Shown here piece by piece: positions 23,743 to 33,725 of a DNA stretch of 64,000 bases (its first letter is position 1; every line of letters starts with the position of its first letter). A program made the position numbers and the translations under genes. The notes under the pieces were generated by a model. The model saw nothing but the letters and a program-made list of their open reading frames with translations. It did no database searches and was not told the origin of the DNA. Origin of the DNA: Parapedobacter sp037190485 (GTDB taxonomy: Bacteria > Bacteroidota > Bacteroidia > Sphingobacteriales > Sphingobacteriaceae). The stretch is from contig JBBCJB010000020.1 of assembly GCA_037190485.1 (NCBI GenBank), positions 1 through 64,000 of the forward strand, in the 5' to 3' direction.

Positions 23743-26310
23743 ATGGATGTAATGAATGAACATTTGCCGCAACCCGGGCGCCTGCGCCGGGTGATGGCCA
23801 AGGTCGGCTCCACCATCGCGGCGATCGCGATCGTGACGCAAGCAGGCTACGCACAAACCGACACCGTCAAAACCAAGGAACCGCCGAAAGCGGATACGGT
23901 ACGCACGGACAGCGTCAAGAAAAAAGACGAGAAGAAAAAAGGGCCGAAGCCATTCGCCGAGATCATCAAACCCGAGGCGCAAACCCAAAAGGGCCTGTTC
24001 AACGTCCATAAACTCGACGACGCCTACTTCTTCGAGGTGGGCGACAGCCTGCTGGGCAAGGATATCCTGCTCGTGACGCGCCTGTCAAAAGCAGGCGCCG
24101 ACATGCGCGCCGGGATGAGCGGCTACGCTGGCGATCCCGTCAACCAATCGGTGATCCGGTTCGAGAAAGGACCGTCCGACAAGCTTTTCATCCGCAGCGT
24201 ATCGTTCAGTGAATACGCCAAAGACAGCACGCAGGCGATGTACCAAGCGGTGGTGCGGTCCAACCTGCAGCCCATCGCCGCCGCCTTCGACATCAAGGCG
24301 CTGTCGGTCGACAGCATGGGCTCGGTGGTCGATGTATCGGCCTTCCTCAACGGCGACAACGACCTGTTCTTTTTCCACGGCAACGTGAAAAAGACGCTGA
24401 AGCTAGGCGGATACCAGGCCGACAAATCCTATATCGAACAGGTCTCGGCCTATCCGAAGAATGCCGAGATCCGCACGGTGAAGACCTACGCGAAATCGGA
24501 GGGCGGCACGGCCACCGTGGAACTGAACACCTCGATCGTGGGGCTGCCCGACCGGCCCATGCAACCGCGCTACGCCGATAACCGCGTGGGCTACTTCACC
24601 GTCGGTTACACCGATTTCGACAAGGATCCGCAGGGCGTGGAGCGCGTGAGCTTCGTGAAACGCTGGCGGCTCGAACCCAAGGACTGGGCGGCTTACCGCC
24701 GCGGCCAACTCGTGGAGCCCGTGAAACCGATCGTTTTCTACATCGACCCTGCAACCCCCAAACAATGGGTACCCTATTTGATCCAGGGCGTGAACGATTG
24801 GCAGGTGGCGTTCGAGAAAGCGGGATTCAAGAACGCCATCTACGCGCTGGAGGCCCCCACCAAGGAACAGGACAGCACCTGGAGCCTCGATGATGCGCGT
24901 TTCTCGGCGATCGTGTACAAGGCTTCTTCCGTACCCAACGCCAGCGGCCCGAGCATCGCCGACCCGCGCACCGGCGAGATCCTGGAGAGCCACATCGACT
25001 GGTACCACAACGTGATGCGCCTGCTGCGCAACTGGTATTTCATCCAGGCCGCGCCCATGGACAAGCGCGCGCAACGGCTCACCTTCAGCGACGAGCTGAT
25101 GGGCCAGCTCATCCGCTTCGTGTCGAGCCATGAAGTAGGCCACACGCTGGGCCTTCGCCACAACTTCGGCTCATCGGCTACCACCCCCGTGGAGAAGCTC
25201 CGCGACAAGAAATGGGTGGAAGCCCACGGCCATACGCCCAGCATCATGGATTACGCCCGCTTCAACTACGTGGCACAACCCGAAGACAACATCGGCGAAA
25301 AGGGGCTGTTCCCCCGTATCGGCGACTACGATACCTGGGCCATCGAATGGGCCTATCGGCAATTCCCCCAGTTCAAGGATGCGGACGCGGAAGCGGGTCA
25401 CCTCAACAACTGGGTCATCGAAAAGAACAAAAACCCGCGCCTGTGGTTCGGGCATGAAATGAACCCCTCCGATCCACGCAGCCAGAGCGAGGACATGGGC
25501 GACAACGCCATGCTGGCCAGCGAATACGGCATCCGCAACCTGAAACGCGTGGTGGACAACCTGCCCGAGTGGACCAAGGTCGACAACAAGGGTTACGGCA
25601 ACCTGGATGAACTCTACAAGGAGGTGAATACGCAGTTCGGCCGCTACATCGGCCATGTGCTGAAGAACATCGGCGGTGTGTACGAAACGCCCAAGACCGT
25701 GGAGCAGGAAGGCCCGGTGTATACCTACGTAACCAAAACGATCCAGCAGGAGGCGTTCGCATTCCTCGACGCGCAGGTATTGAACACGCCGCACTGGCTG
25801 GCCGTGCCCTCGATCTACGAGCGCATCGGCGGGAGCCCGCTGACCACGGTGGGCGCGCACCAGGCGCGGGTGGTCAGCGAGCTCTTCAACCCGAGCCGCC
25901 TGCAACGCCTCATCGCGGGCGAGGCTGCCCTCGGCGAGACGGCCTATCGGGTCACCGACCTGTTCGATGACCTACAGAACGCGGTGTGGCGCGAATTGGA
26001 ACAGGGGTTGACGACAGACATGTACCGCCGCAACCTGCAAAAGGCGTACATCGAGAAACTGGGCGACTTGGCCAAGCCCAAACCGGCTCCAGCCGCACCG
26101 GCCAACCTGCCGCCGGGTACTTCGGTGCGTACGGGTGGAAGCGCAACCACCAATACCGACATCCAATCGATCGCCAAGTACCAGCTCAAGCGCTTGCGCG
26201 AAGCGATCACCGCCACGCTGCCCCGTGCGAATACCGATACCTGGACCAAAGTCCATTGGGAGGACTGCATCGACCGCATCAACGAGTCGCTGCCGGACAC
26301 GGACAAGTAG
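23743..26310 (+). CDS. zinc metalloprotease, DUF5117/DUF4953 type
   Basis: 855 residues. Signal peptide to about residue 38 (AGYAQTDT), then a Lys/Asp/Thr-rich linker (KTKEPPKADTVRTD, KKKDEKKKGPK), DUF5118 and DUF5117-like segments (ADMRAGMSGYAGDPVNQSVI, VGYFTVGYTDFDKDPQGV), and a metzincin-like site HEVGHTLGLRHNF near residue 463 (HExxHxxGxxH). The C-terminal DUF4953-type region follows. Exported zinc peptidase of a family common in Bacteroidota; substrate unknown. It converges on the S41 protease gene, with a strong terminator between. Confidence 0.9.
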   Translation: MDVMNEHLPQPGRLRRVMAKVGSTIAAIAIVTQAGYAQTDTVKTKEPPKADTVRTDSVKKKDEKKKGPKPFAEIIKPEAQTQKGLFNVHKLDDAYFFEVGDSLLGKDILLVTRLSKAGADMRAGMSGYAGDPVNQSVIRFEKGPSDKLFIRSVSFSEYAKDSTQAMYQAVVRSNLQPIAAAFDIKALSVDSMGSVVDVSAFLNGDNDLFFFHGNVKKTLKLGGYQADKSYIEQVSAYPKNAEIRTVKTYAKSEGGTATVELNTSIVGLPDRPMQPRYADNRVGYFTVGYTDFDKDPQGVERVSFVKRWRLEPKDWAAYRRGQLVEPVKPIVFYIDPATPKQWVPYLIQGVNDWQVAFEKAGFKNAIYALEAPTKEQDSTWSLDDARFSAIVYKASSVPNASGPSIADPRTGEILESHIDWYHNVMRLLRNWYFIQAAPMDKRAQRLTFSDELMGQLIRFVSSHEVGHTLGLRHNFGSSATTPVEKLRDKKWVEAHGHTPSIMDYARFNYVAQPEDNIGEKGLFPRIGDYDTWAIEWAYRQFPQFKDADAEAGHLNNWVIEKNKNPRLWFGHEMNPSDPRSQSEDMGDNAMLASEYGIRNLKRVVDNLPEWTKVDNKGYGNLDELYKEVNTQFGRYIGHVLKNIGGVYETPKTVEQEGPVYTYVTKTIQQEAFAFLDAQVLNTPHWLAVPSIYERIGGSPLTTVGAHQARVVSELFNPSRLQRLIAGEAALGETAYRVTDLFDDLQNAVWRELEQGLTTDMYRRNLQKAYIEKLGDLAKPKPAPAAPANLPPGTSVRTGGSATTNTDIQSIAKYQLKRLREAITATLPRANTDTWTKVHWEDCIDRINESLPDTDK

Positions 26311-26333
26311 CCGGAAGCATGCCAATAAACAGC

Positions 26334-26361
26334 ACGAGGGCGCCTTTCCGGGCGCCCTCGT
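26334..26361. terminator. bidirectional terminator hairpin
   Basis: ACGAGGGCGCC and GGCGCCCTCGT form a perfect 11-bp stem with a 6-nt loop, between the convergent metalloprotease and S41 protease genes. Confidence 0.75.
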
Positions 26362-26385
26362 TGCGTTAGGATATCCTGCCGTCGA

Positions 26386-28515
26386 TCACCGCTTCTTCAG
26401 CGCCATGAAATCGGCCATCACCGCCAAGCTCTCTTCTTGGATGAAATCGAGCCCTTCGTCCAGGTTGGACGCCGCGCCACTGCCTAACGGAGCGTTTAGC
26501 TGCATTTGCTTCATGGCGTCGGCACGGCTTTTATTCTTGAGCCTCCCCGCTTCGCGCTCTTTCTTGAGCTGATCCTCTTGGAGCGTGACGCTGGTTTCTG
26601 TCTCTTGCGTTTGCATGGTCTCGATATCCTCCAATAGGAACTTGTAGGCCGGCGACGCCTGCATCCGCGACTGGTGCTTGGCGTCCAATTGGGCGATGAC
26701 GGGCTTCAGGTCACCGAGCTTCACGAATTCGGTGGCCCTGATCTGATCCCAAGGCAGCGCTGAAGGTTCGGAGCTTTCACCGTATTTCTCGGCCGAGTAC
26801 AACGATGGGAACACGATGTCAGGCTCCACGCCGCGGTGCTGCGTACTGCTTCCGGTGATCCGGTAAAACTTGGCCAACGTGATGTTGATCTGACCGAACT
26901 GGGGTGCCCCCACCGGGATGCCATTTTTATCTTCCGCCTTGGCCTTGAGCAGCAACCGATCGGTGGGGCTGATGACCCGGCTCATGTCGATGGCCGATTG
27001 TACCGTACCCTTGCCGTACGATTGGGAACCCAGCACGATGCCGCGGCCGTAGTCCTGGATGGCCGCCGCGAAAATCTCGGATGCCGAGGCGCTGAAGCGA
27101 TTGATGATGACCCCGAGCGGACCGTCCCACGCCGCACCCGCATCGCGGTCTTCGCTCACCTCCACGCTGTTGCGCGTGTCACGAACCTGTACCACCGGCC
27201 CCTTATCGATGAACAGGCCGGTCAACTCAATGGATTCCTGCAACGACCCACCGCCGTTGAAACGGAGATCCATCACCACCGCATCGACGTCCTTCTGCTT
27301 CAGCGTATCCAATAGCAAGCGTACGTCGCGCGTGGTGCTTTTGTAATTGGGGTCGTTCTTGCGATAGGCCTCGAAATCGATGTAAAACTTCGGTAAACTG
27401 ATGATGCCGATGCGGTACGCATTGCCATCGTCGCCGGTTACCTCCTTGATTTCATACTTGGCCGACTCGTCTTCGATGACCACGCGATCGCGCGTAAGCG
27501 ACACGATCTTGGGCTCCACCGTCAATTCCTGCCCGGCAGGGATGACCTTGAGCCGTACCACCGTTCCTTTGGGTCCCTTGATCTTGGCGACCGAATGATC
27601 CAATTTCCAGCCGATGATGTCTTCGAACTCGCCGTCCTTTCCTTGGGCAACACCGATGATGCGGTCATCGATCTGCAATGCCTTTTCTTTGTACACGGGG
27701 CCACCCACGATGATGTCGGCCACCTTGACCACCTCATTCTCCAAGCTGAGCCGCGCACCGATGCCCTCGAAGGTATTGGCCATCTCCTCGTTGAAACGCT
27801 GGGCGAAATACGGGTTGAAATAGCTGGTGTGCGGATCGACCGCATCCGTAAGCGCCGCCATGATGACTTGGAACGCCTCGTTGCTATCGGTCTTTTTAGC
27901 CATGGAAATCAGGTTCTTGTAGCGATTGGTCAGCGTTTCGCGCTGCTTGACGTTGGCTGAATCGCTCCCATTGCCGCTGATGCGAAGGTTGAGCAGATCA
28001 TATTTGACCCGTTGGCGCCATTGTTCGTCGGCCGCGGCCTCGGTGTCGAACCAATGCTCCTTCTCCCGATTGTATATGTATTTTTCGTCGATCGAAAAAT
28101 CGTGGGGCGCATCAACCTGGGCCAGCGCATATTCCAACCTGCCCAGGTACCGTTTCATGTACACGTTGAAGATGTGATAGGCCGCGCTCAGGTCGCCCTC
28201 GCGAAAGTCTTGGCCCAAGGAACCCCGGTACTGTTCAAACTCATCGATGTCGGCCTGCATCAGGTAATTCTTGCCCTGATCGAGCGCTTCGATCAGGTTA
28301 TCGAAGACAATCGAGGAAATGGAATCACTGAAAGGCACTTTCTTGTAACTCACCGATTGGAAAAGCCCCACCACGTCCTTGGCGATCACCGCGTGCTGCG
28401 CGGTTGGCTTCAAGGCCCCGGCCTCCGCATCCAAATCAACGCGCGGCGTCGACCCACAGGCGGCGATGGCCACTACAAACAACGCAACAAACACTTTCTT
28501 CAACATATTCTCCAT
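26386..28515 (-). CDS. prc: carboxy-terminal processing protease (Tsp/Prc, S41)
   Basis: 709 residues. Lipoprotein signal MLKKVFVALFVVAIAACG. N-terminal helical Tsp domain (TAQHAVIAKDVVGLFQ, YLMQADIDEFEQYRG, VDPHTSYFNPYFAQRF), PDZ domain about 240-330, and the S41 core with catalytic Ser in NRFSASASEIFAAAIQ and Lys in GSQSYGKGTVQSAI, 25 residues apart. The C-terminal DUF3340-like tail is present. Periplasmic, it degrades or trims proteins with nonpolar C-termini. Length is right for Bacteroidota Tsp. Gene symbol given by homology to E. coli prc. Confidence 0.94.
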   Translation of the reverse strand: MENMLKKVFVALFVVAIAACGSTPRVDLDAEAGALKPTAQHAVIAKDVVGLFQSVSYKKVPFSDSISSIVFDNLIEALDQGKNYLMQADIDEFEQYRGSLGQDFREGDLSAAYHIFNVYMKRYLGRLEYALAQVDAPHDFSIDEKYIYNREKEHWFDTEAAADEQWRQRVKYDLLNLRISGNGSDSANVKQRETLTNRYKNLISMAKKTDSNEAFQVIMAALTDAVDPHTSYFNPYFAQRFNEEMANTFEGIGARLSLENEVVKVADIIVGGPVYKEKALQIDDRIIGVAQGKDGEFEDIIGWKLDHSVAKIKGPKGTVVRLKVIPAGQELTVEPKIVSLTRDRVVIEDESAKYEIKEVTGDDGNAYRIGIISLPKFYIDFEAYRKNDPNYKSTTRDVRLLLDTLKQKDVDAVVMDLRFNGGGSLQESIELTGLFIDKGPVVQVRDTRNSVEVSEDRDAGAAWDGPLGVIINRFSASASEIFAAAIQDYGRGIVLGSQSYGKGTVQSAIDMSRVISPTDRLLLKAKAEDKNGIPVGAPQFGQINITLAKFYRITGSSTQHRGVEPDIVFPSLYSAEKYGESSEPSALPWDQIRATEFVKLGDLKPVIAQLDAKHQSRMQASPAYKFLLEDIETMQTQETETSVTLQEDQLKKEREAGRLKNKSRADAMKQMQLNAPLGSGAASNLDEGLDFIQEESLAVMADFMALKKR

Positions 28516-28627
28516 ACTACTTATGATATTCGTTCTAAGCCGCTAAATCTACTCAAAAATTCACTAAATCCTATTACACTCACGCTATCTGATTTGTTTG
28601 GCAGGCCTTTGTTACACCAAAACCGCA

Positions 28628-29770
28628 TCAATTGTCCACAGCGGTGGCGCCGCCGAACAGCATGCTCTTGAGTCGGTCGTACCGGTTGAGGGCCAGGGCA
28701 GCCCCGTCGTAATCGCCCGCTTCGTGATAAAGGTTGCCCAATGCATCCTGGATGGCCAATTGCATGCCCATCAAGTGATCCTTTTTCGCCAAACCATCGG
28801 CCGCTTGGTAATCTTCGATGGCCACGCGAAAGTTTCCACCGTGCTTTTTCGTTTCCGCGAGGTTGAAAATGATTTCGGGCAGTTGATCGACGATGCCCTC
28901 CCGATCGGCGATGGTTTTGGCTTGCACCAAAAACCATTGGGCTTCGGGATAGCGACGCTGCAAGGTATACACGTCGGCCAAGGTCCGATAGGCCTCCGCG
29001 CACCCCGCCTCATCCTTGGCCCGCCTGAACTGCGGCACCACCTTCCGGATGATGTCCCGTTCGGCTTCGACGAAAAGACCCTGCTTCGCCTTGATCAATG
29101 CCAATTCCATCGTTGCCCGTGCCTGACGGCTATTGTCGTGGGTCTTTGCCGCGCGATCCACCAGCTGCAGCCGCAACACGCGGGCCTCGTCCAACCGGCC
29201 GAGGTATTCGTAGCTCACCGCCAGATTATGCGCCACCGTTTCCCAATCGGTCACGTTCCCTTGCTCCAACTTCGTGATCATCGCCCGCTGGAAAAACTCG
29301 AGGGCGAGGTCAACCGCACCCAGCGCCACGTATTCCATCGCCAACCGATTCTCGATATCCGCGAGCAGGTTGGCCTTATGGGCACCTCCGTTGCGGTCGG
29401 CCTCCAACAGCAACTTGCCCTCCACGCTCGCAACCTGCGCTTCCCCGATCGGCATATACTTGGCAGCCGTCCCGCCGTTGCCGGTCAGGCCAAACCGATG
29501 GTAGTACCTCATCCGGCTCACATAGGCGTCCACGACCGCCGAATCGATTTCCTTCTCGGCGTACCGATCATCCAATAGCTCCTCGGCCGACTTTGGCGGC
29601 GGGAGGAAATAGACCTTGGGGCCGATGCCTGTAAACGTACTGTCGTACTTGGTTACGGTACCGGAAAAGTCTACATGTTGCTGGGCAAAAGCTGCGGTTG
29701 AACAACCCAAAAGGAAGAAACCCATACACACCGCGGAAACAGCCGGTGTTTGTTTTATCATCATCATCAT
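28628..29770 (-). CDS. exported tetratricopeptide-repeat protein
   Basis: About 380 residues. Four consecutive ATG codons (29770-29761) are possible starts; each leads into a signal peptide ending FAQQ. From about residue 125 there are TPR-like helical repeats: NRLAMEYVALGAVDLALEFF, NLAVSYEYLGRLDEARVLRL, AYRTLADVYTLQRRYPEAQW, ALGNLYHEAGDYDGAALAL. No kinase or DNA-binding domain follows, unlike many TPR sensors of this phylum. Probably a periplasmic scaffold. It lies on the minus strand between prc (112 nt away) and rarA, with which it shares a divergent region. Confidence 0.72.
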   Translation of the reverse strand: MMMMIKQTPAVSAVCMGFFLLGCSTAAFAQQHVDFSGTVTKYDSTFTGIGPKVYFLPPPKSAEELLDDRYAEKEIDSAVVDAYVSRMRYYHRFGLTGNGGTAAKYMPIGEAQVASVEGKLLLEADRNGGAHKANLLADIENRLAMEYVALGAVDLALEFFQRAMITKLEQGNVTDWETVAHNLAVSYEYLGRLDEARVLRLQLVDRAAKTHDNSRQARATMELALIKAKQGLFVEAERDIIRKVVPQFRRAKDEAGCAEAYRTLADVYTLQRRYPEAQWFLVQAKTIADREGIVDQLPEIIFNLAETKKHGGNFRVAIEDYQAADGLAKKDHLMGMQLAIQDALGNLYHEAGDYDGAALALNRYDRLKSMLFGGATAVDN

Positions 29771-29852
29771 ACAATCCGCCACTAAGATACAAAAATTGTT
29801 CCTGACTTTTCGCGTTGCGCCGCATCGATCGCTGGATGCGATCTGGATATGA

Positions 29853-29884
29853 TTTGCATAGCACGGTCGATTTCTGTATTTTTG
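29853..29884 (+). promoter_or_regulatory. consensus promoter of rarA
   Basis: TTTG (29853-29856), 20-nt spacer, TATTTTTG (29877-29884). The ATG of rarA follows after only 9 nt, so the leader must be very short or absent. Confidence 0.72.
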
Positions 29885-29893
29885 CTAAAAATC

Positions 29894-31174
29894 ATGGCGA
29901 CACGGATTCCATTGGCCGAGCGTATGCGCCCGGCAACCATCGCGGAGTATGTAGGTCAACAGCACATCATCGGGGAAGGGGCAGTGCTACGCAATGCCAT
30001 CGATCGAAACACCATCCCCTCGATGATCTTGTGGGGGCCGCCGGGCGTGGGCAAGACCACGCTCGCGTTTATCATTTCGAAGCAACTGAGCCGCCCCTTC
30101 TTCAGCCTCAGCGCCATCAATTCGGGCGTGAAGGATGTGCGTGAGGTCATCGACAAAGCCGCCCAGCTCCGCAATTTCCAGCAGGAACAACCCATCCTGT
30201 TCATCGATGAGATCCATCGGTTCTCCAAATCGCAGCAGGACTCGCTGCTCGGCGCCGTGGAGCGTGGATTGGTGACGTTGATCGGGGCCACCACCGAGAA
30301 TCCGTCTTTCGAGGTGATATCGGCCCTGCTGTCCCGCTGCCAGGTCTATGTATTGGAACACCTCACCGCCGATGAGCTGAGGGGCCTCATCGACCACGCC
30401 CTCGGCGCCGACGAATACCTGAGCCAGCAACAGGTGACCGTGCGTGAGTACGACGCCTTGCTGCGGCTGTCGGGCGGCGACGCCCGCAAATTGCTCAATG
30501 TGCTGGAGCTGGTGGTCAACGCCGGGGGCGGGCAGCCTTTGGCGATTACCAACGACTTCGTGCTGCGCCAGGTGCAGCAGAACATGGCCCGCTACGACAA
30601 AACCGGCGAACAGCATTACGACATCATCTCCGCGTTCATCAAATCGATCCGCGGCAGCGATCCCAATGCCGCCGTGTATTGGTTGGCCCGCATGATCGAA
30701 GGTGGCGAAGACCCGCTGTTCATCGCGCGGAGGCTGCTCATCCTCGCTTCGGAAGACATCGGCAACGCCAATCCGAATGCGTTGCTGCTGGCCAACAACT
30801 GTTTCCAGGCCGTGAACGTGATCGGTTGGCCTGAATCGCGCATCATCCTCTCACAGGCCGTCACCTATCTCGCGTCATCAGCGAAGAGCAATGCGTCCTA
30901 CGAAGCCATCAACAAGGCACAGGCCCTCGTGAAGCAAACAGGCGACCTTTCGGTGCCCTTGCACATCCGCAACGCACCGACCAAATTGATGAAGCAACTG
31001 GACTACGGCAAAGACTACCGTTACGCGCATGCCTATGCCGGTAATTTCGTGGCCCAGGAATTCATGCCCGAAGGGCTGAGCGGCACCAGGCTGTACGATC
31101 CCGGCAAGAATGCGGCCGAGCAAAAACTCCGGGAAACCCTTCGCCAGCACTGGAAGGACAAGTACGGCTACTGA
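29894..31174 (+). CDS. rarA: replication-associated recombination ATPase RarA (MgsA)
   Basis: 426 residues from ATG 29894, which starts the usual MATRIPLAERMRP. Walker A GPPGVGKTT, Walker B ILFIDEIHRF, sensor GATTENPSFEVISALLSRCQ, and the C-terminal MgsA tetramerisation region (GSDPNAAVYWLARMIEGGED, RRLLILASEDIGNANPNAL). Cytoplasmic AAA+ clamp-loader-like protein that acts at stalled replication forks. Its stop is 4 nt from the stop of the convergent tRNA-modification gene. Confidence 0.96.
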   Translation: MATRIPLAERMRPATIAEYVGQQHIIGEGAVLRNAIDRNTIPSMILWGPPGVGKTTLAFIISKQLSRPFFSLSAINSGVKDVREVIDKAAQLRNFQQEQPILFIDEIHRFSKSQQDSLLGAVERGLVTLIGATTENPSFEVISALLSRCQVYVLEHLTADELRGLIDHALGADEYLSQQQVTVREYDALLRLSGGDARKLLNVLELVVNAGGGQPLAITNDFVLRQVQQNMARYDKTGEQHYDIISAFIKSIRGSDPNAAVYWLARMIEGGEDPLFIARRLLILASEDIGNANPNALLLANNCFQAVNVIGWPESRIILSQAVTYLASSAKSNASYEAINKAQALVKQTGDLSVPLHIRNAPTKLMKQLDYGKDYRYAHAYAGNFVAQEFMPEGLSGTRLYDPGKNAAEQKLRETLRQHWKDKYGY

Positions 31175-31178
31175 GTCG

Positions 31179-32021
31179 CTATTGCCCCCCCAACACCGCG
31201 TTTCCCAAGGTTTCCCAATCGGATACCGGCTCGGCCAGCCCCACATGCTGCCCGATGAGTCGATAGGCATCGGCCTTGCGCATGCCTTCCCGCCGTAACG
31301 CTTGGATAGACGTGGCTCCAGCCGATTTCGAAAGCTTTTCGTTGCCTTGGACCGTCAAAAGCCCATGGTGATGGAACGTCGCCTGGGTGAAACCGACGTA
31401 CCCCAACAGGTCGGCCAAGTACAATTGCGCCTGCGTGGACTCCTGCAGGTCCATCCCACGTACGATCAGGTCCACGCCAAAGTGCACGTCGTCTACCACC
31501 GACGCCAATTGATAGGCGGGGAAGCCGTCTTTTTTCCGCACGACGAAATCCCGGACGGCGGCAGGTATCGCCGCGGTCGATGTGTCGACGCGCCAGCTGT
31601 ATCCTGCGCCGTCCAGCGGTAACCCACGGTGCTTGCAGGTACCCGTGTAATAGCCCTGCGGATGGCGTTGCATCAAGCTGGAACGCGAACAGTCGCACGC
31701 GAAGATCGCGTCGCGTTCGCGCAATCGCCGCAGCGCATCGTCGTATAGCGGCAACCGATGCACCTGTGCATAAACGGTCTCGTATTCCCGGTAATCCCGC
31801 GGCCCCTCATTCCACGGAATCTCCAGGTAGGCCAACGTATCGAAGATGTCCTCCACGTACGCCCGCTTGATGCGCGCGCGATCCAGGTCGTCGATCCGCA
31901 GCAAGATCCGCGCGCCGGATCGCTTGGCCATCGCCGCGGTCAACGCGAATGAAAAGGCGTTGCCCAGATGGAGGTAACCGCTCGGGGTAGGCGCTAGCCG
32001 TGTTCGTAAGCGGCGTTGCAT
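31179..32021 (-). CDS. gluQ: glutamyl-Q tRNA(Asp) synthetase-like protein
   Basis: 280 residues from ATG 32021. Class I synthetase: HIGH-like HLGN in TPSGYLHLGNA, and KMSKS-like EKLSKSAG. Zinc site of the GluQ-RS type: CDC, then YTGTC with the conserved Tyr and Cys. It lacks the anticodon-binding C-terminal half of glutamyl-tRNA synthetase, as GluQ-RS does. It should attach glutamate to queuosine in the anticodon of tRNA-Asp. A glutamate-tRNA ligase paralogue with another role cannot be excluded, but the size and zinc motif support GluQ. Confidence 0.85.
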   Translation of the reverse strand: MQRRLRTRLAPTPSGYLHLGNAFSFALTAAMAKRSGARILLRIDDLDRARIKRAYVEDIFDTLAYLEIPWNEGPRDYREYETVYAQVHRLPLYDDALRRLRERDAIFACDCSRSSLMQRHPQGYYTGTCKHRGLPLDGAGYSWRVDTSTAAIPAAVRDFVVRKKDGFPAYQLASVVDDVHFGVDLIVRGMDLQESTQAQLYLADLLGYVGFTQATFHHHGLLTVQGNEKLSKSAGATSIQALRREGMRKADAYRLIGQHVGLAEPVSDWETLGNAVLGGQ

Positions 32022-32110
32022 AAGGATGTTGTATCTTTTTTCTTCATGGCGTGCAACGTTTCGGCAACACATGCGTCTAAATCAATGTGTGTTTGTGAAT
32101 CACCTGGTTA

Positions 32111-32139
32111 GCTGGTGTCGCTCCCCGCGACAGACCAGC
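32111..32139 (-). terminator. possible terminator after alanine dehydrogenase
   Basis: GCTGGT plus GTCGC pairs with GCGAC plus ACCAGC (11 bp with a 2-nt bulge, 5-nt loop) in the 149-nt gap between the dehydrogenase stop and gluQ. No long T-tract. Confidence 0.4.
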
Positions 32140-32170
32140 TTCCAGTTGGTTCCGTTAATCCACACAAGCG

Positions 32171-33382
32171 TCAATGATTGGCGACGACGAGCAAATCGAG
32201 GTCTTTGGGGGTCAGATTGAATTTAGCGGCGATATCTTTGTTGGTGAGGTGCCCCTGATAGAGGTAAGTCGCATTGCGCACCCCGGGCTTCGCCCAGATG
32301 AGGTTCATGATCCCGCCCATCTCGCCGATATCGAGCAGGATGGGCGTAAAAATATTGGTCAGGGCATACGTCGCGGTACGGGCCACGCGCGAGGCGATAT
32401 TGGGTACGCAATAGTGGATGACTTCGTATTTACGGAACACGGGCTGCTCGTGGTTGGTGATCTCGGAAGTTTCGAAGCACCCGCCCTGATCGATGCTGAT
32501 GTCGATCAACACCGAATTCGGCTTCATCTTGGACACCGTCTCCTCGCTGATGACGCATGGGCTTCGGCCATTGGTGGCCCGGATGGCGCCGATGACGACG
32601 TCGCAACCGATCACGGCCTTGCGCAACACGATCGGTTGGATGACGGATGTGAATACCCGGCTGCCCACATTGTTTTGCAGCCGACGGAGGCGATACACCG
32701 AGCTATCGAACACCTTGACCTGCGCCCCCAATGCAATCGCGGTCCTCGCGGCAAATTCGCCCACCGTACCCGCACCGAGAATCACCATTTCGGTCGGCGG
32801 GACACCCGTGACGCCGCCTAGCATCAACCCCTTGCCATCAAAGACGTTACTGAGGTACTCCGCGGCGATCAAGACCGATGTCGCCCCCACGATCTCGCTC
32901 ATGGCCCGTACCACGGTAAGCGTATTGCCTTCGTCGCGCAGGTACTCGTAAGACAACGCGGTCACTTTCTTTTTCATGAGGGCCTGCAGGATCTCCAGCC
33001 CCAACAGCGATGGCTGTTGCGACGACAGCAATACCTGTCCGCTGCGCATCAGCGCGATCTCTTCCAGGGTAGGCGGCGCGATCTTGATGATGATGTCCGC
33101 TTTGTAGACCTCTTCTTTGTGGTGTACGATGAGGGCGCCCTGCTCGCTGTAATGATGGTCAAGGAAATTGGCCGAAGCGCCTGCACCGCTTTCCAGTACC
33201 ACGTCGTGGCCGTTTTCGACCAACAACGCGACCGACAACGGCGTGAGCGGCACGCGGTTTTCCTGGAAACTGATTTCCTTGGGTATCCCGATATAGAGAC
33301 TATTCTTCTTTCTCCCGGTCTCAAGCATCGCCTCCTGCGGCTGCAACAGCGCTTGCCGCGCCAATTTCGATAGCTCACTCAT
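32171..33382 (-). CDS. ald: alanine dehydrogenase
   Basis: 403 residues. N-terminal substrate domain with IGIPKEISFQENRVPLTP (Arg and the conserved Lys-Glu), then NAD-binding Rossmann motif VILGAGTVGEFAARTAIALG, and IDISIDQGGCFETSEITNH followed by HYCVPNIASRVARTATYAL, the alanine dehydrogenase/PNT hallmark. Oxidative deamination of alanine to pyruvate in the cytoplasm. An N-terminal extension of about 28 residues precedes the family start, typical of Bacteroidota members. Monocistronic by spacing. Confidence 0.92.
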   Translation of the reverse strand: MSELSKLARQALLQPQEAMLETGRKKNSLYIGIPKEISFQENRVPLTPLSVALLVENGHDVVLESGAGASANFLDHHYSEQGALIVHHKEEVYKADIIIKIAPPTLEEIALMRSGQVLLSSQQPSLLGLEILQALMKKKVTALSYEYLRDEGNTLTVVRAMSEIVGATSVLIAAEYLSNVFDGKGLMLGGVTGVPPTEMVILGAGTVGEFAARTAIALGAQVKVFDSSVYRLRRLQNNVGSRVFTSVIQPIVLRKAVIGCDVVIGAIRATNGRSPCVISEETVSKMKPNSVLIDISIDQGGCFETSEITNHEQPVFRKYEVIHYCVPNIASRVARTATYALTNIFTPILLDIGEMGGIMNLIWAKPGVRNATYLYQGHLTNKDIAAKFNLTPKDLDLLVVANH

Positions 33383-33725
33383 GATGCGCTCGCTTTATTT
33401 CTTGACAGATCCTGATCCATTAATCTGGGTTCAATGTGCGAAATTAATCAAAGTTTACTGAAATTCGTTTCAATTTATACGCGGCGGAATCGGCTCAACC
33501 TCCTAACCTGCTTGCCATTAATAACTTAAAATCTCCTTACTCTTGTTTGGAATTAGAAAATGACTATATTTCCGCTGTGGTGCCTGTTTTTCAGCGGCAG
33601 CGGAGAGATCGCTATATTTGCTTTAATATTCATTCGATTTAATTGTATATTAAATCAAATATAGCTAAGTTTGGTGCGCAAATACGGTTACAAAGCATCT
33701 ATTTAGTACACTAAATCCGTGTTGG
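33383..33725. promoter_or_regulatory. 343-nt AT-rich divergent region with two palindromes
   Basis: No gene. It holds a plus-strand TATATTTG box (33613-33620) with no clear TTG element, then GATTTAAT/ATTAAATC (33636-33643 and 33649-33656) and ATTTAGT/ACTAAAT (33701-33707 and 33710-33716). The second ends 9 nt before the ATG of the nucleotide-sugar dehydratase gene. They could be operators or leader folds for that gene. Confidence 0.45.
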
